DNA of 64,000 nt from Glycomyces tritici (GTDB lineage: Bacteria > Actinomycetota > Actinomycetes > Mycobacteriales > Micromonosporaceae). This document shows, piece after piece, positions 1-8,521 of the stretch (the stretch's first letter is position 1; every line of letters begins with the position of its first letter). The stretch covers positions 124,001 to 188,000 of the forward strand of contig NZ_JAUEMJ010000012.1 of the NCBI RefSeq assembly GCF_030403505.1, read 5' to 3'. Below the pieces are notes generated by a model. The model saw only the letters and a program-made list of their open reading frames with translations. It was not told where the DNA came from and made no database searches. Position numbers and translations under genes: made by a program.

Positions 1-63
1 TACTGCTCCTCTGACGAGGTCGCCGCGGCGGAGTTCGAGGCGAAGTACAACGAGCTGGCCTAG
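1..63 (+). CDS. 3' end of an unidentified gene
   Basis: Only the last 20 codons lie in the window, read in frame 1 and ending at TAG (61-63). The peptide YCSSDEVAAAEFEAKYNELA is charged and probably helical. No family can be assigned. The next gene starts 9 bases downstream on the same strand, so the two may be cotranscribed. Confidence 0.5.
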   Translation, partial: YCSSDEVAAAEFEAKYNELA

Positions 64-72
64 GAGCCGCGC

Positions 73-681
73 ATGGAGTCGTTCGTCCAAGGGATCGCCG
101 AGGTCGTGTTCGGCGAGGCTTCGCGGGCCGCGCGGCGCCGCCGGGCGTCGGCGTTCGCCGCTTCGCTCGGGCTGCGGTTCCACGCGGAGGGCCGCCCTGG
201 GGACGACGCCTCGTCCGGATGGTTCGACGAGCTGGAGATGCTGGGCGTGCCGTTCGTGCAGCCGGTGGCCGACACGTTCGCGGGTTCGCACCAGGGGCGG
301 CACGTGCTCGGGTTCGAGAACCTGGTCTGGAGCAAGCGCAAGCGCCGCAACGTCCCTCACCGGTTCACGGCGGTGAAACTGGTTCGGGCGGTGCCGGATC
401 TGCTGGTCGCGAACGAGACTCCGGCCTGGTTCAAGCCCGATGCCCCATGCCTGCCGGTGCCGGCTCCTCAGGGATCAGTGGTCTCCGCGGCCGATCCGGG
501 TTCCGCGAGTGCGGTGCTCGCGGCGTTGCGTGGTCAAGGGCCGCTCGACCATTCGTGGATGGTGCGGGCGAACTGGGTGATCGGCTGGCATCGCGGCCGC
601 CTGCGGACCGGCGGCGCGAACGACGCGGCGTCGGCGCTGGAGTTCCTGACCTCAGCCGCCGACGCCTGCGAGCGTTCGTAG
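73..681 (+). CDS. Hypothetical protein, 202 aa
   Basis: Unrecognised soluble protein. The ATG at 73 follows a GGAG box six bases upstream. There is a basic stretch near residues 18-25 (RAARRRRASAF) and a Trp-rich centre (WFDELEML, LVWSKRKRR, WFKPDAP). No membrane segment or signal peptide is visible. Third-position GC is high, so it is likely a real gene. It lies directly after the truncated gene at the window edge and converges on the oxidoreductase at 689-1699 with only 7 bases between them. No function can be assigned. Confidence 0.7.
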   Translation: MESFVQGIAEVVFGEASRAARRRRASAFAASLGLRFHAEGRPGDDASSGWFDELEMLGVPFVQPVADTFAGSHQGRHVLGFENLVWSKRKRRNVPHRFTAVKLVRAVPDLLVANETPAWFKPDAPCLPVPAPQGSVVSAADPGSASAVLAALRGQGPLDHSWMVRANWVIGWHRGRLRTGGANDAASALEFLTSAADACERS

Positions 682-688
682 CGGCGGC

Positions 689-1699
689 TCAGACTCGGAC
701 GATCATCTTGCCGGTGTTCTTGCCGCGCATCATGTCGAGCAGCGCGTCCACCGCGTGCTCAACGCCGTCCACAATGGTCTCGTCGTAGGCGATCCTCCCC
801 TGGCCGAACCATTCGGCCATGCGCGTGCCGAACTCTTCGCGCAGGTGCGTGTAGCCGCCGAGGGTGAAGCCCTTGATGGTGAGGCTCTGCTGGATGATCT
901 TGGCGAGGTTGTCCGGGCCGGGCTTGCGCTCGGTGCTGTTGTACAGGGAGATCGCGCCGCAGGCGGCGATGCGCCCCTCGCGGTTCATGACGTCGAGCGC
1001 GGCCTCGAGGTGGTCGCCGCCCACGTTGTCGAAGAAGACGTCCACGCCGTCGGGCGCGAGGGCCTTGAGCTGCTCGCGGACGGGCGCGTCCTTGTAGTTG
1101 AACGCGGCGTCGTAGCCGTACTTCTCGGTGAGGAGGCGGACCTTCTCGGGGCTGCCGGCGGAGCCGATGACGCGGCCCGCGCCGAGGAGCTTGGCGATCT
1201 GGCCGACCGCGGTGCCGACGGCGCCCGCCGCGCCGGAGACGAAGACGGTGTCGCCCGGCTGCAGGTCCGCGATCGCGGTGAGGCCGACGTAGCCGGTCAT
1301 CCCGGTCATGCCGAGGATGCCCAGGCGCAGCGAGAGCGGCACGCCCGGCATCTCGGGCACGAGGGTGAACCCGGCGGCGTCCTCCTGGACGAGGTCGCGC
1401 CACCCGTACTGGTGGAGGACGACCGAGCCGACCGGGAGGGCCTCGGCGGCGGACTCGACGACGCGGCCGACCGCGCCGCCGGTCATGGTCTCGCCGAGGA
1501 CGAACGGCGGGATGTAGCTCTTGGCGTCGTTCATGCGCCCGCGCATGTACGGGTCGACCGAGAGGAACGCGTTCGCGACCCGCACCTGGCCGGGTTCGAG
1601 CTCGCCGTAGGCGACCTTCTCGATGCGGAAGTCCTCGGGCTCGGGCCAGCCCTGCGGGCGGCGGACGAGCTGGATCTGGGTGCTGACGGCCTCTGACAT
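689..1699 (-). CDS. NADP-dependent oxidoreductase (medium-chain, zinc-free)
   Basis: 336-aa protein of the zinc-free medium-chain dehydrogenase/reductase family (CurA / leukotriene B4 dehydrogenase-like enone reductases). The N-terminal GroES-like part contains SVDPYMRGRM. The Rossmann domain has the nucleotide-binding loop GAAGAVGTAVGQ, typical of NADPH-dependent quinone or alkenal reductases. VFFDNVGGDHLEAAL and the C-terminal GKMIVRV are typical of the family. I chose the ATG at 1699 (MSEAVSTQ) because it follows GAGGGGA and because the open frame further upstream runs through the operator. It is transcribed divergently from a TetR regulator, and the shared palindrome suggests direct repression. 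The likely role is reduction of reactive alpha,beta-unsaturated carbonyls or quinones; the natural substrate is unknown. Confidence 0.9.
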   Translation of the reverse strand: MSEAVSTQIQLVRRPQGWPEPEDFRIEKVAYGELEPGQVRVANAFLSVDPYMRGRMNDAKSYIPPFVLGETMTGGAVGRVVESAAEALPVGSVVLHQYGWRDLVQEDAAGFTLVPEMPGVPLSLRLGILGMTGMTGYVGLTAIADLQPGDTVFVSGAAGAVGTAVGQIAKLLGAGRVIGSAGSPEKVRLLTEKYGYDAAFNYKDAPVREQLKALAPDGVDVFFDNVGGDHLEAALDVMNREGRIAACGAISLYNSTERKPGPDNLAKIIQQSLTIKGFTLGGYTHLREEFGTRMAEWFGQGRIAYDETIVDGVEHAVDALLDMMRGKNTGKMIVRV

Positions 1700-1718
1700 G
1701 TCGGTTCCCCTCGTTTTT

Positions 1719-1759
1719 GTAATGGTCGTTCTACTAATATATACTGGAACGATCATTAC
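1719..1759. promoter_or_regulatory. TetR operator in the divergent promoter
   Basis: Inverted repeat with 13-bp arms: GTAATGGTCGTTC (1719-1731) and GAACGATCATTAC (1747-1759), 12 of 13 positions symmetric, around an AT-rich 15-bp spacer. It fills the space between the oxidoreductase start (1699) and the TetR start (1777) and is much lower in GC than its surroundings. This is the expected arrangement for autoregulation plus repression of the divergent enzyme gene. Confidence 0.8.
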
Positions 1760-1776
1760 GCAAAGAGAGGTCGGTC

Positions 1777-2358
1777 ATGGGGCGAACGCAGACCTTCGAC
1801 ACCGGTGAAGTGGTCCGGGCCGCCCGAGGCGTGTTCTGGAAGCACGGCTACGAGGCCGCCTCCATCCCGGCGCTCGAAACCGCCACCGGACTGCGCCGAT
1901 CGAGCATCTACAACGCCTTCGGCAGCAAACGCGGCCTCTTCGACGCCGCCGTCGCCTCATACCTCGACGAGATCGTGCGCCCGCGGCTCGAGCCGCTCAA
2001 GGCCGAGCTCCCCGCACCCAACGCGATCCTCGACTACCTGCACGGCCTGCGCACCGGGCTCGAACGCGCCGGCTCCTTCACCTCCGCGAACGGGTGCCTG
2101 CTCATCAACACCGCCGGAGCGCCCATCGCCGACGACGCCACCGTGCGCGAAACGGTCGCCGCCTACCGCGCGGAACTGCGCGCCGCCATCGGCAGCGGAC
2201 TCCGCCGCCACCTCGCCGACCTGCCCGCCGACCAGGTCGAGCGGCTCACCGAGACCTGCACGGCCCTCGTCGTGGCCGCCTACGCGCTCACCCGCGTCGA
2301 CAACGCCAGCGCCCTCAGCAGCATCGACACCGCCCTCGACCTCATCGACCGGGCTTAA
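1777..2358 (+). CDS. TetR/AcrR family transcriptional regulator
   Basis: 193 aa. The N-terminal helix-turn-helix of TetR type spans about residues 12-55 (FWKHGYEAASIPALE ... GLRRSSIYNAFGSKRGLF). The rest is the helical ligand-binding and dimerisation domain. An AGAGAGG box lies six bases before the ATG. The operator palindrome at 1719-1759 lies immediately upstream and is shared with the divergent NADP-dependent oxidoreductase, so the protein probably represses both genes until an electrophilic or quinone-like ligand is bound. The end overlaps the convergent gene at 2355 by four bases. Confidence 0.92.
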   Translation: MGRTQTFDTGEVVRAARGVFWKHGYEAASIPALETATGLRRSSIYNAFGSKRGLFDAAVASYLDEIVRPRLEPLKAELPAPNAILDYLHGLRTGLERAGSFTSANGCLLINTAGAPIADDATVRETVAAYRAELRAAIGSGLRRHLADLPADQVERLTETCTALVVAAYALTRVDNASALSSIDTALDLIDRA

Positions 2359-2759
2359 GCGCCCTTGCGGCGCTTGAAGAGGTACACCAGGCCCACCGCG
2401 GGCAGCACCAGCGGCACATAGCCGTACCCGGAACCGAAGTGCGACCACACCGAAGGCTCCGGGAACCAGTGCGGCACCGCGAAACTCAACGCGCCCACCG
2501 CGAGCACCCCGGCCATCTCCACGCCGACGGCGAGCATCGCGAGGGCGCCCGCGCCGCGGATGATCGCGATCGCGGCCACCAGGTAGATGAGCGCGGCGAT
2601 CGCGCTCAGCGTGAAGCTCACCGGCGCCGCGTCGAACTTCGTCACCACCTGGAACACGGCCCGGACCCCCGCCGAGACGGCGAACACCACGTAGACCAGC
2701 ACGATGAGGCGCCCGAACCCGGCCGCGAGCGCCCGCGGCGCCGCCTCGGTCTCAGACAT
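2355..2759 (-). CDS. Small integral membrane protein
   Basis: 134 aa with four predicted hydrophobic segments (about residues 14-36, 47-67, 72-93 and 108-127) and a basic C-terminus, FKRRKGA. No family is recognised. Its ATG at 2759 lies inside the last codons of the upstream gene (2752-3117; 8-base overlap), so the two membrane proteins are translationally coupled and probably act together. The 3' end overlaps the convergent TetR gene. Confidence 0.75.
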   Translation of the reverse strand: MSETEAAPRALAAGFGRLIVLVYVVFAVSAGVRAVFQVVTKFDAAPVSFTLSAIAALIYLVAAIAIIRGAGALAMLAVGVEMAGVLAVGALSFAVPHWFPEPSVWSHFGSGYGYVPLVLPAVGLVYLFKRRKGA

Positions 2760-3117
2760 TGACCTGCAGCTCCCAGATCTGGTGCACGCGCAGCATGAGC
2801 GCCGCGCAGATCAGCCCCGACGCCGCCACGGTCCCGATCCCCCACCGGCTCCGGTCGATCGAGCCCCAGAAGCAGGCCGCCACGGGCACCAGGATCGTCG
2901 TCACCAGGTAGGAGAAGAACAGGGCCTTCCCGTCGCCGGCCTCGCCCGGCACGATCGCGATCGACACCGCGAGCTGCGCCAGGAGCAGCACTTCCAGCGC
3001 CGCGACGCCGACGAGGTGGCGGCGTCCGACGAGCTGGGAGCGGGCCGTGTCCACGAAGAACCAGGCGCTCATCAGCAGCGCGGCGGCCTGGACGGCGAGG
3101 TAGAGCCATTCGATCAC
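2752..3117 (-). CDS. Small integral membrane protein
   Basis: 121 aa with about four membrane segments (residues 4-20, 38-57, 66-86 and 93-111). GTG start at 3117. There is no good ribosome-binding site, but TATTAG lies close upstream, so a leaderless transcript is plausible. Overlaps the next gene (2355-2759) by eight bases. The pair has no recognised function. Confidence 0.7.
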   Translation of the reverse strand: MIEWLYLAVQAAALLMSAWFFVDTARSQLVGRRHLVGVAALEVLLLAQLAVSIAIVPGEAGDGKALFFSYLVTTILVPVAACFWGSIDRSRWGIGTVAASGLICAALMLRVHQIWELQVNV

Positions 3118-3239
3118 GCCTCGACGCTAATACAGGGCCCCGGCGGCGCCTCCGAGGCCGCACTGCGGAGTGGCCGGCGCGTATCGTGGTCTGGCCCCGG
3201 CAGCCCCTCTGCCCCCTCTGATCGAAGTGGACCACTCCC

Positions 3240-3644
3240 ATGCGCGCCTTCAAGTTCAGCGCCGCCGCCCTCGCCCTCGCGATCTGGTTCGCCCTCGCGG
3301 CCGCCGTGGTCGTGTGGTGCGTCTCGTACCTGTTCTGGGGCGAGTACCACCAGGTGACCGTCCTCGACGACGGCGCATCCCCGAACTGCGTCGGCACCTG
3401 GTGCAGCGACGGGACCTGGATGCGCTCGCCCGCGACCTACGAAGGGGACGGCGGCACCGAGACGATCACGGTCCTCGCCGACTTCGAGCCCGGCATGGAA
3501 CCGCAGATCCTCATCGGCCCGCTGCCCGGCCTCGGGCTGACCTCGCGCTTCATGGCCGTCATGCCGCTGGTCATCGCCGGACCGGCGGTGCTCACCTCAG
3601 GCCTCGCCAACGTCGCGTTCTGGTCCTCCCGCCGCGACGACTGA
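3240..3644 (+). CDS. Hypothetical membrane protein
   Basis: 134 aa with an N-terminal membrane helix (residues 8-33), an extracytoplasmic loop containing two cysteines (NCVGTWCSDGTW) and a second helix near residues 103-125. The Cys pair could form a disulfide outside the cell. No family is recognised. It stands alone between the membrane-protein pair and the molybdenum-cofactor genes. Confidence 0.65.
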   Translation: MRAFKFSAAALALAIWFALAAAVVVWCVSYLFWGEYHQVTVLDDGASPNCVGTWCSDGTWMRSPATYEGDGGTETITVLADFEPGMEPQILIGPLPGLGLTSRFMAVMPLVIAGPAVLTSGLANVAFWSSRRDD

Positions 3645-3690
3645 GCTCGGAAGCTCGGCGGCGTCCCACCGCGCGACTAGACTTCGCGGC

Positions 3691-4158
3691 ATGGCAGACC
3701 TCACGCACGTCGACTCGACCGGGGCCGCCCGGATGGTCGACGTCTCAGAGAAGGACGTCTCGCACCGTTCGGCGCTCGCGACCGGGCGGCTCCTGACCAC
3801 CCCCGAGGTGGTCGCGGCGCTGCGCGAGAACTCGCTGGCGAAGGGCGATGCGCTGGCGACGGCCCGGATCGCGGGGATCATGGCGGCGAAGCGCACGCCG
3901 GACCTGGTGCCGCTGTGCCACCCGATCGCGATCAGCGGTGTGAAGCTCGACCTCACGGTGACCGACGAAGGCGTCGAGATCGCGGCGCGCGTGAAGACCA
4001 CCGACCGCACCGGCGTCGAGATGGAGGCCCTCACGGCCGTGTCCGTGGCGGCGTTGACGTTGGTGGACATGGTGAAAGCCGTCGATCCCGCCGCGGTCGT
4101 CACCGATGTCCGCGTAGAGGAGAAACTCGGAGGGAAGACCGGCACATGGCACCGATAA
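3691..4158 (+). CDS. moaC: Cyclic pyranopterin monophosphate synthase MoaC
   Basis: 155 aa, the normal family length. MoaC converts the MoaA product 3',8-cH2GTP into cyclic pyranopterin monophosphate in molybdenum-cofactor synthesis. Signature motifs are present: KRTPDLVPLCHPI (active-site region), DRTGVEMEALTAVSVAALT and the C-terminal VRVEEKLGGKTG. TAGACT seven bases before the ATG suggests a leaderless start. First gene of a moaC-mog-moeA-moaE operon; its end overlaps the next gene by 13 bases. MoaA, the enzyme acting just before it, is not in the window. Confidence 0.97.
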   Translation: MADLTHVDSTGAARMVDVSEKDVSHRSALATGRLLTTPEVVAALRENSLAKGDALATARIAGIMAAKRTPDLVPLCHPIAISGVKLDLTVTDEGVEIAARVKTTDRTGVEMEALTAVSVAALTLVDMVKAVDPAAVVTDVRVEEKLGGKTGTWHR

Positions 4159-4817
4159 GCACACTCGTGGTCGTCGCATCGAACCGCGCGGCCGACGGCG
4201 TTTACGTCGACACCTCCGGGCCGATCCTGATCCAGGGCTTCGCCGCCGCCGGATTCGACGTGGCCGGGCCCGTCGTCGTGCACGACGGCGACGAGGTCGA
4301 GCAGGCCCTGCGCGACGCCGTGGACGACGGGTTCGCCCTGGTCGTCACCTCGGGCGGCACCGGGCTGACCCCGCTGGACCTGACACCGGAGATGACGCGC
4401 CGCGTCATCGACCGCGAGGTCCCCGGCATCGCCGAGGCCCTCCGCGCCGCCGGACTCGCGAAGACCCCGCACGCGGCGCTCTCGCGCGGCATCGCCGGGA
4501 CCGCGGGCAAGACGCTGATCGTGAACCTCGCCGGGTCCGCGGGCGCCGCGAAGGACGGGCTCGCGGTGCTCACCGCCGAACTCATCGAGCACGCGGTGTC
4601 GCAGCTGCACGGCGGCGACCACGCCCGCACCGACGCGGCGAAGGACCCCGGCGCGACGCCGGAGTTCAGCGACGTGGCGAGCGTGGCGCAAGTGCACGGC
4701 ACCGGCGCGACCCACGCGCCCGGCGAGAGCGCAGTAGGGCCCGACTCCGGCGCGGCACCGGGGTCCAGCGGCACCGACACCGCGCACGCGCCCGGCGACG
4801 ACACCGACGCCCACTAG
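4146..4817 (+). CDS. MogA/MoaB-family molybdopterin adenylyltransferase-like protein
   Basis: 223 aa. Residues 1 to about 160 form the MogA/MoaB fold with the molybdopterin-binding loop TSGGTGLTPLDLTPE. The family adenylylates molybdopterin before MoeA inserts molybdate. The ATG at 4146 lies inside the end of moaC (13-base overlap). Beyond residue 160 there is an unusual tail of about 60 residues, rich in Gly, Ala, Thr, Asp and Ser and ending in DDTDAH. It looks disordered and is not part of the usual domain. MoaB and Mog cannot be separated from sequence alone. Confidence 0.92.
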   Translation: MAPISTLVVVASNRAADGVYVDTSGPILIQGFAAAGFDVAGPVVVHDGDEVEQALRDAVDDGFALVVTSGGTGLTPLDLTPEMTRRVIDREVPGIAEALRAAGLAKTPHAALSRGIAGTAGKTLIVNLAGSAGAAKDGLAVLTAELIEHAVSQLHGGDHARTDAAKDPGATPEFSDVASVAQVHGTGATHAPGESAVGPDSGAAPGSSGTDTAHAPGDDTDAH

Positions 4818-4827
4818 GAGGCGACTG

Positions 4828-6000
4828 ATGACCACCCCGATGCCCTGGGCCGAGGCCCGCGAGACCGCTTGGGCCGCAGGCTTCGCGGCCAAGCCCGCCG
4901 CTGCCGAGCTGCCGTTCGGCGAGGCGGTCGGCTCCGCGCTGGCCGCGCCGCTCGTGGCCGTCTCCGACCTGCCCGCGTTCCCGACCTCCGCGGTCGACGG
5001 CTGGGCCGTCGCCGGCGAGGGCCCGTGGCGGGTCGAACCGGCGCAGTTCGGCGGGGCCGTGCTGGCCGGCCAGGTGCCGGACGCGCTCAAACCCGGCCAC
5101 GCGGTCAAGATCGCGACCGGCGCGCAGGTCCCCGAGGGGACCGAGGGCATCATCCGCTTGGAGCACAGCGAGTTCGAGGACGGCCTGGTCAACGGCCCGG
5201 CCGCACGCGAATGGCGCGAGGCCGGCGAGGAGGCCGCGCAGGGCGAGGAGCTGCTCGCGGCCGGCACCCCGGTCAGCCCGCCCGTGATCGGCCTCGCGGC
5301 CGCCGCCGGGCACGCGACGCTGCCCGCGCACGCCAGGCCCGCCGTGCGCGTCGTCGTCTTCGGCGACGAGCTGCTGACCTCCGGCGTCTCCCGCGAGGGC
5401 CGGGTGCGCGATTCCCTGGGGCCCATGGTCCCCCACATGCTCCAAGCCGCCGGCGCGGCGGCCGGGCCGAGCATCGGGCCGGTCGAGGACACCCTCGATG
5501 CGCATGTCGCGGCGCTGCGCGAGGCGCTCGCCGACGCGGACCTGGTGTGCACCACCGGCGGCACCATGGTCGGCCCGGTCGACCACCTGCACGCCGCGCT
5601 CGCCGAGATCGGCGCGGCGTACGTCATCAACACCGTCGCCGTGCGACCGGGCTTCCCGATGCTGCTGGCGCGCACCGAGGACGGCAAGTTCATCGCCGGC
5701 CTGCCGGGCAACCCGCAGTCCGCGGTGATCGCGGTCGTCTCGCTCGTCGCGCCGCTGCTCGCGGGCCTGCGCGGCCTGCCGCTGCCGCCGCTCGGCACCG
5801 TCACGCTCGCCGAGGACGTCCCGGGCCGCGGCGGCTTCACCCACCTGGCCCTGGTCGACCGGGCCGGGCACCGCCTCGGCCACCACGGCTCCGCGATGCT
5901 GCGGGGCCTGGCCAACGCCGCCGGGTTCGCCGTGATCGGCCCCGAGAGCGCTGGGGCCGCAGGCGCCACCGTCGAACTCGCCACCGTCCCTGGAGCGTGA
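4828..6000 (+). CDS. moeA: Molybdopterin molybdotransferase MoeA
   Basis: 390 aa, typical MoeA length. It inserts molybdate into adenylylated molybdopterin. Domain motifs occur in order: LPAFPTSAVDGWAV near residue 48, TGAQVPEGT, the MPT-binding CTTGGTMVGPVDHL near residue 245, RPGFPMLLAR and GLPGNPQSAVI near residue 300. An AGGAGG box at 4817-4822 precedes the ATG. It lies between mog and moaE, and the short intergenic gaps support one operon. Confidence 0.96.
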   Translation: MTTPMPWAEARETAWAAGFAAKPAAAELPFGEAVGSALAAPLVAVSDLPAFPTSAVDGWAVAGEGPWRVEPAQFGGAVLAGQVPDALKPGHAVKIATGAQVPEGTEGIIRLEHSEFEDGLVNGPAAREWREAGEEAAQGEELLAAGTPVSPPVIGLAAAAGHATLPAHARPAVRVVVFGDELLTSGVSREGRVRDSLGPMVPHMLQAAGAAAGPSIGPVEDTLDAHVAALREALADADLVCTTGGTMVGPVDHLHAALAEIGAAYVINTVAVRPGFPMLLARTEDGKFIAGLPGNPQSAVIAVVSLVAPLLAGLRGLPLPPLGTVTLAEDVPGRGGFTHLALVDRAGHRLGHHGSAMLRGLANAAGFAVIGPESAGAAGATVELATVPGA

Positions 6001-6004
6001 AACC

Positions 6005-6418
6005 ATGATCCGCGCACATGTGCTGGACGCCCCGCTCGACGTCGCCGAGCACGAGGCCGCGGTCGCCGCGGCCGAGGCCGGGGCGGTCGTGTCGTTCTCG
6101 GGCGTCGTCCGCAACCACGACCACGGCCGGGGCGTGCTCCGGCTGTCCTACGAGGGGCACCCGTCCTCGGGCGAGCTGCTGCGCACGATCGCCGCGGAGA
6201 TCGCGGCGCGGCCGGGCGTGCGGGGCGTCGTCGTCTCGCACCGGATCGGCGACCTCGCGATCGGCGACCCGGCCCTCGTCGCGGCCGTCGCCGCCGAGCA
6301 CCGCAAGGAGGCCTTCGACGCCTGCGCCGACCTCGTCGACGAAGTGAAGGCCCGCCTCCCGATCTGGAAGCACCAGTTCTTCGACGACGGCACCGACGAA
6401 TGGGTCAACTGCCCTTAG
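6005..6418 (+). CDS. moaE: Molybdopterin synthase catalytic subunit MoaE
   Basis: 137 aa, normal length. MoaE transfers sulfur from the MoaD thiocarboxylate to cyclic pyranopterin monophosphate. Visible motifs are VSFSGVVRNHDHG, LSYEGHPSS, SHRIGDLAIGD, AEHRKEAFDAC and the catalytic-lysine region PIWKHQFF. It starts four bases after moeA. The partner MoaD is not adjacent, so it must be encoded elsewhere. A strong hairpin (6525-6549) follows. Confidence 0.96.
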   Translation: MIRAHVLDAPLDVAEHEAAVAAAEAGAVVSFSGVVRNHDHGRGVLRLSYEGHPSSGELLRTIAAEIAARPGVRGVVVSHRIGDLAIGDPALVAAVAAEHRKEAFDACADLVDEVKARLPIWKHQFFDDGTDEWVNCP

Positions 6419-6524
6419 CTCCGGTCGGTGCACCCGGGCGGGCTCGCAGCGCTGCTCCGAGCACCCGGCCCCGCGCTTGGTGCCCGTCAGATTCGCCCCG
6501 CACACCGGCGTCCTCAACGACAAC

Positions 6525-6549
6525 GGCCGCGGGGCCGGGCCCCGCGGCC
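6525..6549. terminator. Strong GC hairpin after the moa operon
   Basis: Perfect 11-bp stem (GGCCGCGGGGC / GCCCCGCGGCC) with a 3-base loop, between the convergent moaE and copC genes. There is no clear U tract. It could end transcription from both sides. Confidence 0.7.
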
Positions 6550-6641
6550 GCTTCACGAAATGTCGTACCCATGGTGCAGGGTCTATACCGGGGGCCCATC
6601 AATGTCCGATTTGCCGGGACCCTCCGCTCAGCTTCGGCGCG

Positions 6642-7322
6642 TCAGGCCGAACCCTCGCCGCCGCCCTGGCCTTCGCCGTCGTGCCGCTGCTTGCGGCCCA
6701 AGGTCTTCACCAGGACCACGCCGCCGACCACGACCACCAGGAGGCCGAGGAGGATCGCGGCCAGCGCCGCGCCCGTGTTCGAGTCCTCCTCCTCGCGGGT
6801 CTGGCCGCCGGTCGCCCGGCTGGTCTCCTCCTGCGTCGTGGGGTCCGTTGTCGCCTCGGCGCCGGTCGTGGCGTCGGCGGTCGGCTCCGCGCCGGGGGCG
6901 TAGAGGCCCTCGGGGATCGACTCGACGGTGAACGTGATCGTGTCGTCCACCCGGTGGCCGTCCTCGGAGATCACCCGGAACGCCACCGTGTACTCGCCGG
7001 GGGTGGTGTAGAGCATCGGCTGGATGAACGTGTCGCCGTCGTAGCTCGGGTCGGCCACGTCGAGGACCTCGCCGGTCGGGTCGGTCACCGCGATCTCGGT
7101 CGAGGCCTCGTCGAGGATCTCGGAGAACGTGGCCGAGACTTCGGCGGGCGCTTCGGCGACCGTGGCGCCGTCCTCGGGGTCGGTGCCGGTGAGCGCCGCG
7201 TGCGCCGAGGCGGGGGCGGCGAGGCCGAGCGTCAGGAGGCCGCCGCCGACGGCGGCCAGCGCGAGCGCGGCGGCGCGACCGGCGCGCGGGGCTTTGGCGC
7301 GGAGTATGGGAGTTCGATCCAT
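6642..7322 (-). CDS. CopC-domain copper-binding protein with C-terminal membrane anchor
   Basis: 226 aa. A basic N-terminus and hydrophobic stretch end in APASA, followed by HAALTGTDPEDG. Cleavage after ASA leaves an N-terminal histidine, as in CopC proteins where His1 helps bind Cu(II). The later motif VISEDGHRVDD supplies the second conserved Asp/His part of the site. A Thr/Glu-rich linker leads to a membrane helix (about residues 185-207) and a cytosolic basic tail. The ATG at 7322 (MDRTPIL) is preferred because it places a normal-length signal peptide. Likely role: extracytoplasmic copper binding or delivery. No CopD is adjacent. Confidence 0.9.
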   Translation of the reverse strand: MDRTPILRAKAPRAGRAAALALAAVGGGLLTLGLAAPASAHAALTGTDPEDGATVAEAPAEVSATFSEILDEASTEIAVTDPTGEVLDVADPSYDGDTFIQPMLYTTPGEYTVAFRVISEDGHRVDDTITFTVESIPEGLYAPGAEPTADATTGAEATTDPTTQEETSRATGGQTREEEDSNTGAALAAILLGLLVVVVGGVVLVKTLGRKQRHDGEGQGGGEGSA

Positions 7323-7502
7323 TTCGCCATAGTGCCACGGAGCGTTCGGCACCCCATTGCGGGAAAGGTCACATCAATCACCAGGTCACAGGAGTGGCGT
7401 GACGGACGGTGATCGTCATCGGCGAATATGGCCCGGTTGGCGCAGATAGTACCGCTGACCCTCGTGTTGACGATCGCGAGAAGTTGTGATGTGCTTACGT
7501 CC

Positions 7503-8495
7503 ATGGTTGAACCGATCCGATGGGGAATCCTGGCGACCGGTGGAATCGCATCGACCTTTGTGGAAGATCTTGCCCTCCTCGACGATTGCCGCGTCACCGC
7601 TGTGGCCTCTCGATCGGCGGAGCGCGCCGCCGCGTTCGCCAAGAAGCACGACATCCCCCAGGCCTGGGAGTCCGTCCAGGCCCTTGCGGCAGACGACGAA
7701 GTCGACATCGTCTACGTCGCCACGCCGCACTCCCATCACTACCTGCCCACCCTCCAGCTCCTCGAAGCCGGCAAGCACGTCCTGTGCGAGAAGGCCTTCG
7801 CCTACAACGCCTCGCAGGCCCGCACGATGTTCGACGTCGCCCGCGAGCACCAGCGCTTCCTCATGGAAGCAATGTGGACCCGCTGCAATCCGGCGATCCG
7901 CGAGATGCGCCGTGCCATCAAGGAGGGCATGATCGGCGAGGTCGTGTCCGTGCACGGCAACTTCTCCTTCGCCGGCGACATGCCGGCGAGCCACCGGCTC
8001 CGCAACCTCGAGCTCGCCGGGGGCGCCCTCCTCGACCTCGGGGTCTATCCGATCACCTTGGCGCACTTGGTCCTCGGCAAGCCCGATGCGATCGAGGCCC
8101 ACAGCGTCATGGACACGACCGGGGTGGACGCGCAGACCGCGCTGACCCTCAAGTACCCGAACGCGATCGCGCAGCTCTCCTGCTCCTACCGGGGCGGGCC
8201 GGCCAACGAGGTCACGATCAGCGGCACCTTGGGCCGCATCGAACTGCGCGACTACGCCTACCGCCCGAGCGGGTACACGCTCGTGCGGTACGACGAGTCG
8301 CCCCGCGAGTTCGAGGCGCCGTACGTCGGCCACGGCTACGTCCACGAGGCGCTGGAGGTGCACCGGGCGCTGCGCCAGGGGCGACTCGAGTCGACGCTCG
8401 TGCCGCCCCAGAGCACCATCGAGGTCATGGAGATCATGGACGAGGCGCGCGCCCAGATCGGGCTGCGCTACCCCGGCGAGACCCACCCGAAGTAA
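7503..8495 (+). CDS. Gfo/Idh/MocA family oxidoreductase
   Basis: 330 aa. N-terminal NAD(P)-binding Rossmann domain with WGILATGGIAST at residues 6-17, followed by the family motif CEKAFAYN (usually EKP; Ala replaces Pro here) with the conserved lysine. The C-terminal alpha/beta domain carries GGALLDLGVYPI, typical of dihydrodiol- or glucose-fructose-oxidoreductase-like members. The ATG at 7503 is chosen from the alignment of the Rossmann strand to the N-terminus; no strong ribosome-binding site is visible. Likely a sugar or polyol dehydrogenase of unknown substrate. Divergent from copC and convergent with the next gene. Confidence 0.93.
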   Translation: MVEPIRWGILATGGIASTFVEDLALLDDCRVTAVASRSAERAAAFAKKHDIPQAWESVQALAADDEVDIVYVATPHSHHYLPTLQLLEAGKHVLCEKAFAYNASQARTMFDVAREHQRFLMEAMWTRCNPAIREMRRAIKEGMIGEVVSVHGNFSFAGDMPASHRLRNLELAGGALLDLGVYPITLAHLVLGKPDAIEAHSVMDTTGVDAQTALTLKYPNAIAQLSCSYRGGPANEVTISGTLGRIELRDYAYRPSGYTLVRYDESPREFEAPYVGHGYVHEALEVHRALRQGRLESTLVPPQSTIEVMEIMDEARAQIGLRYPGETHPK

Positions 8496-8521
8496 CTCAG
8501 GCTCCTTGGCCCGCAGGCGGA

